A stretch of DNA of 59,190 bases from Pontiellaceae bacterium B12219 (GTDB taxonomy: Bacteria > Verrucomicrobiota > Kiritimatiellia > Kiritimatiellales > Pontiellaceae), in assembly GCA_029432795.1 (NCBI GenBank), contig JARNMJ010000026.1, positions 1-59,190 of the forward strand, in the 5' to 3' direction. Every line of letters starts with the position of its first letter. Position 1 is the stretch's first letter. Shown one piece after another: positions 59,156 to 59,190 of the stretch. A program made the position numbers and the translations under genes. The notes under the pieces were generated by a model. The model was given only the letters and a program-made list of their open reading frames with translations, was not told where the DNA came from and ran no database searches.

Positions 59156-59190
59156 ATGGGTAGACCAATTCTTCAAATAGAAATCAATGA
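59156..59190 (+). CDS. Partial ORF at window edge (unknown; possibly transposase-like)
   Basis: ATG opens a frame of at least 11 codons reading MGRPILQIEIN to the end. The M-x-R-P start with a basic-polar run is seen in several transposase and helix-turn-helix proteins, but 11 residues are too few to decide. It cannot be further assigned. Confidence 0.3.
   Translation, partial: MGRPILQIEIN

Noticed and set aside
1-59190. tRNA, rRNA and CRISPR features
   Set aside because: No T-loop-like GTTCRA motif in a cloverleaf context, no rRNA-like segment and no regularly spaced repeats were found by reading.

Overview
The window reads as a chromosomal segment of a Gram-negative, probably anaerobic marine bacterium of the PVC group. 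The best guess is Kiritimatiellota (Pontiella-like). This is inferred from several signs: many sulfatases and glycoside hydrolases without SusC/SusD pairs, a ferredoxin-dependent 2-oxoacid oxidoreductase, a meso-DAP-type MurE in a mraZ-rsmH-ftsL-ftsI-murE-murF-mraY cluster, SHD1-like and PA14-like proteins, and secreted proteins ending in an F-R-L-R motif. No rRNA, tRNA or CRISPR array was seen.

Region 1 (0-31 kb) is mostly housekeeping. serB (+) faces a minus-strand cell-wall cluster (10.0 to 2.0 kb) that contains an unlisted 44-codon gene between ftsL and ftsI. Next come a flavin/iron-sulfur oxidoreductase with korA and korB (+), then lysS, tsaD and an LPP20-like lipoprotein (-). A plus-strand run follows (glycosyltransferase, DUF2164, PhnA-like, ROK regulator). 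It converges on, and overlaps, a minus-strand group of lipoprotein, trypsin-like protease, lipoprotein and tatA. ppc (+) then faces hom-lysC (-), which together cover PEP to oxaloacetate and aspartate to homoserine.

Region 2 (31-41 kb) is a candidate uronate or unsaturated-sugar locus. An XRE-cupin regulator (-) is divergent from a GH88-like hydrolase, a cupin and a Gfo/Idh oxidoreductase (+). An SDR, an esterase and a fumarate-reductase-like flavoprotein (-) lie on the other side. The flavoprotein is cut by an in-frame TAA. A DUF202 protein and a GH57 protein follow.

Region 3 (41-57 kb) is a sulfated-polysaccharide utilisation locus: SGNH esterase, a subtilase that has lost its Asp/His segment, two sulfatases, a SASA-type acetylesterase, two GH50-like agarase relatives, a LacI regulator, a GPH sugar transporter, and a translationally coupled GH3 plus HAD pair. 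Exported enzymes probably desulfate, deacetylate and cut the glycan outside the cytoplasm. The transporter then imports oligosaccharides for the signal-less GH3. Two identical-type palindromes flank the transporter/GH3 divergent promoter region.

Region 4 (57-59 kb) holds a TonB-like/PA14-like protein, an SHD1-like secreted protein and the start of an unidentified leaderless ORF at the window edge.

The most unusual feature is a 15-bp palindrome, TTCC-R-N5-Y-GGAA. It occurs at least 22 times, inside and between genes, from 1.7 to 44.4 kb. None was seen in the last 14.8 kb, where the polysaccharide locus lies. It resembles a highly iterated palindrome rather than a regulator site.
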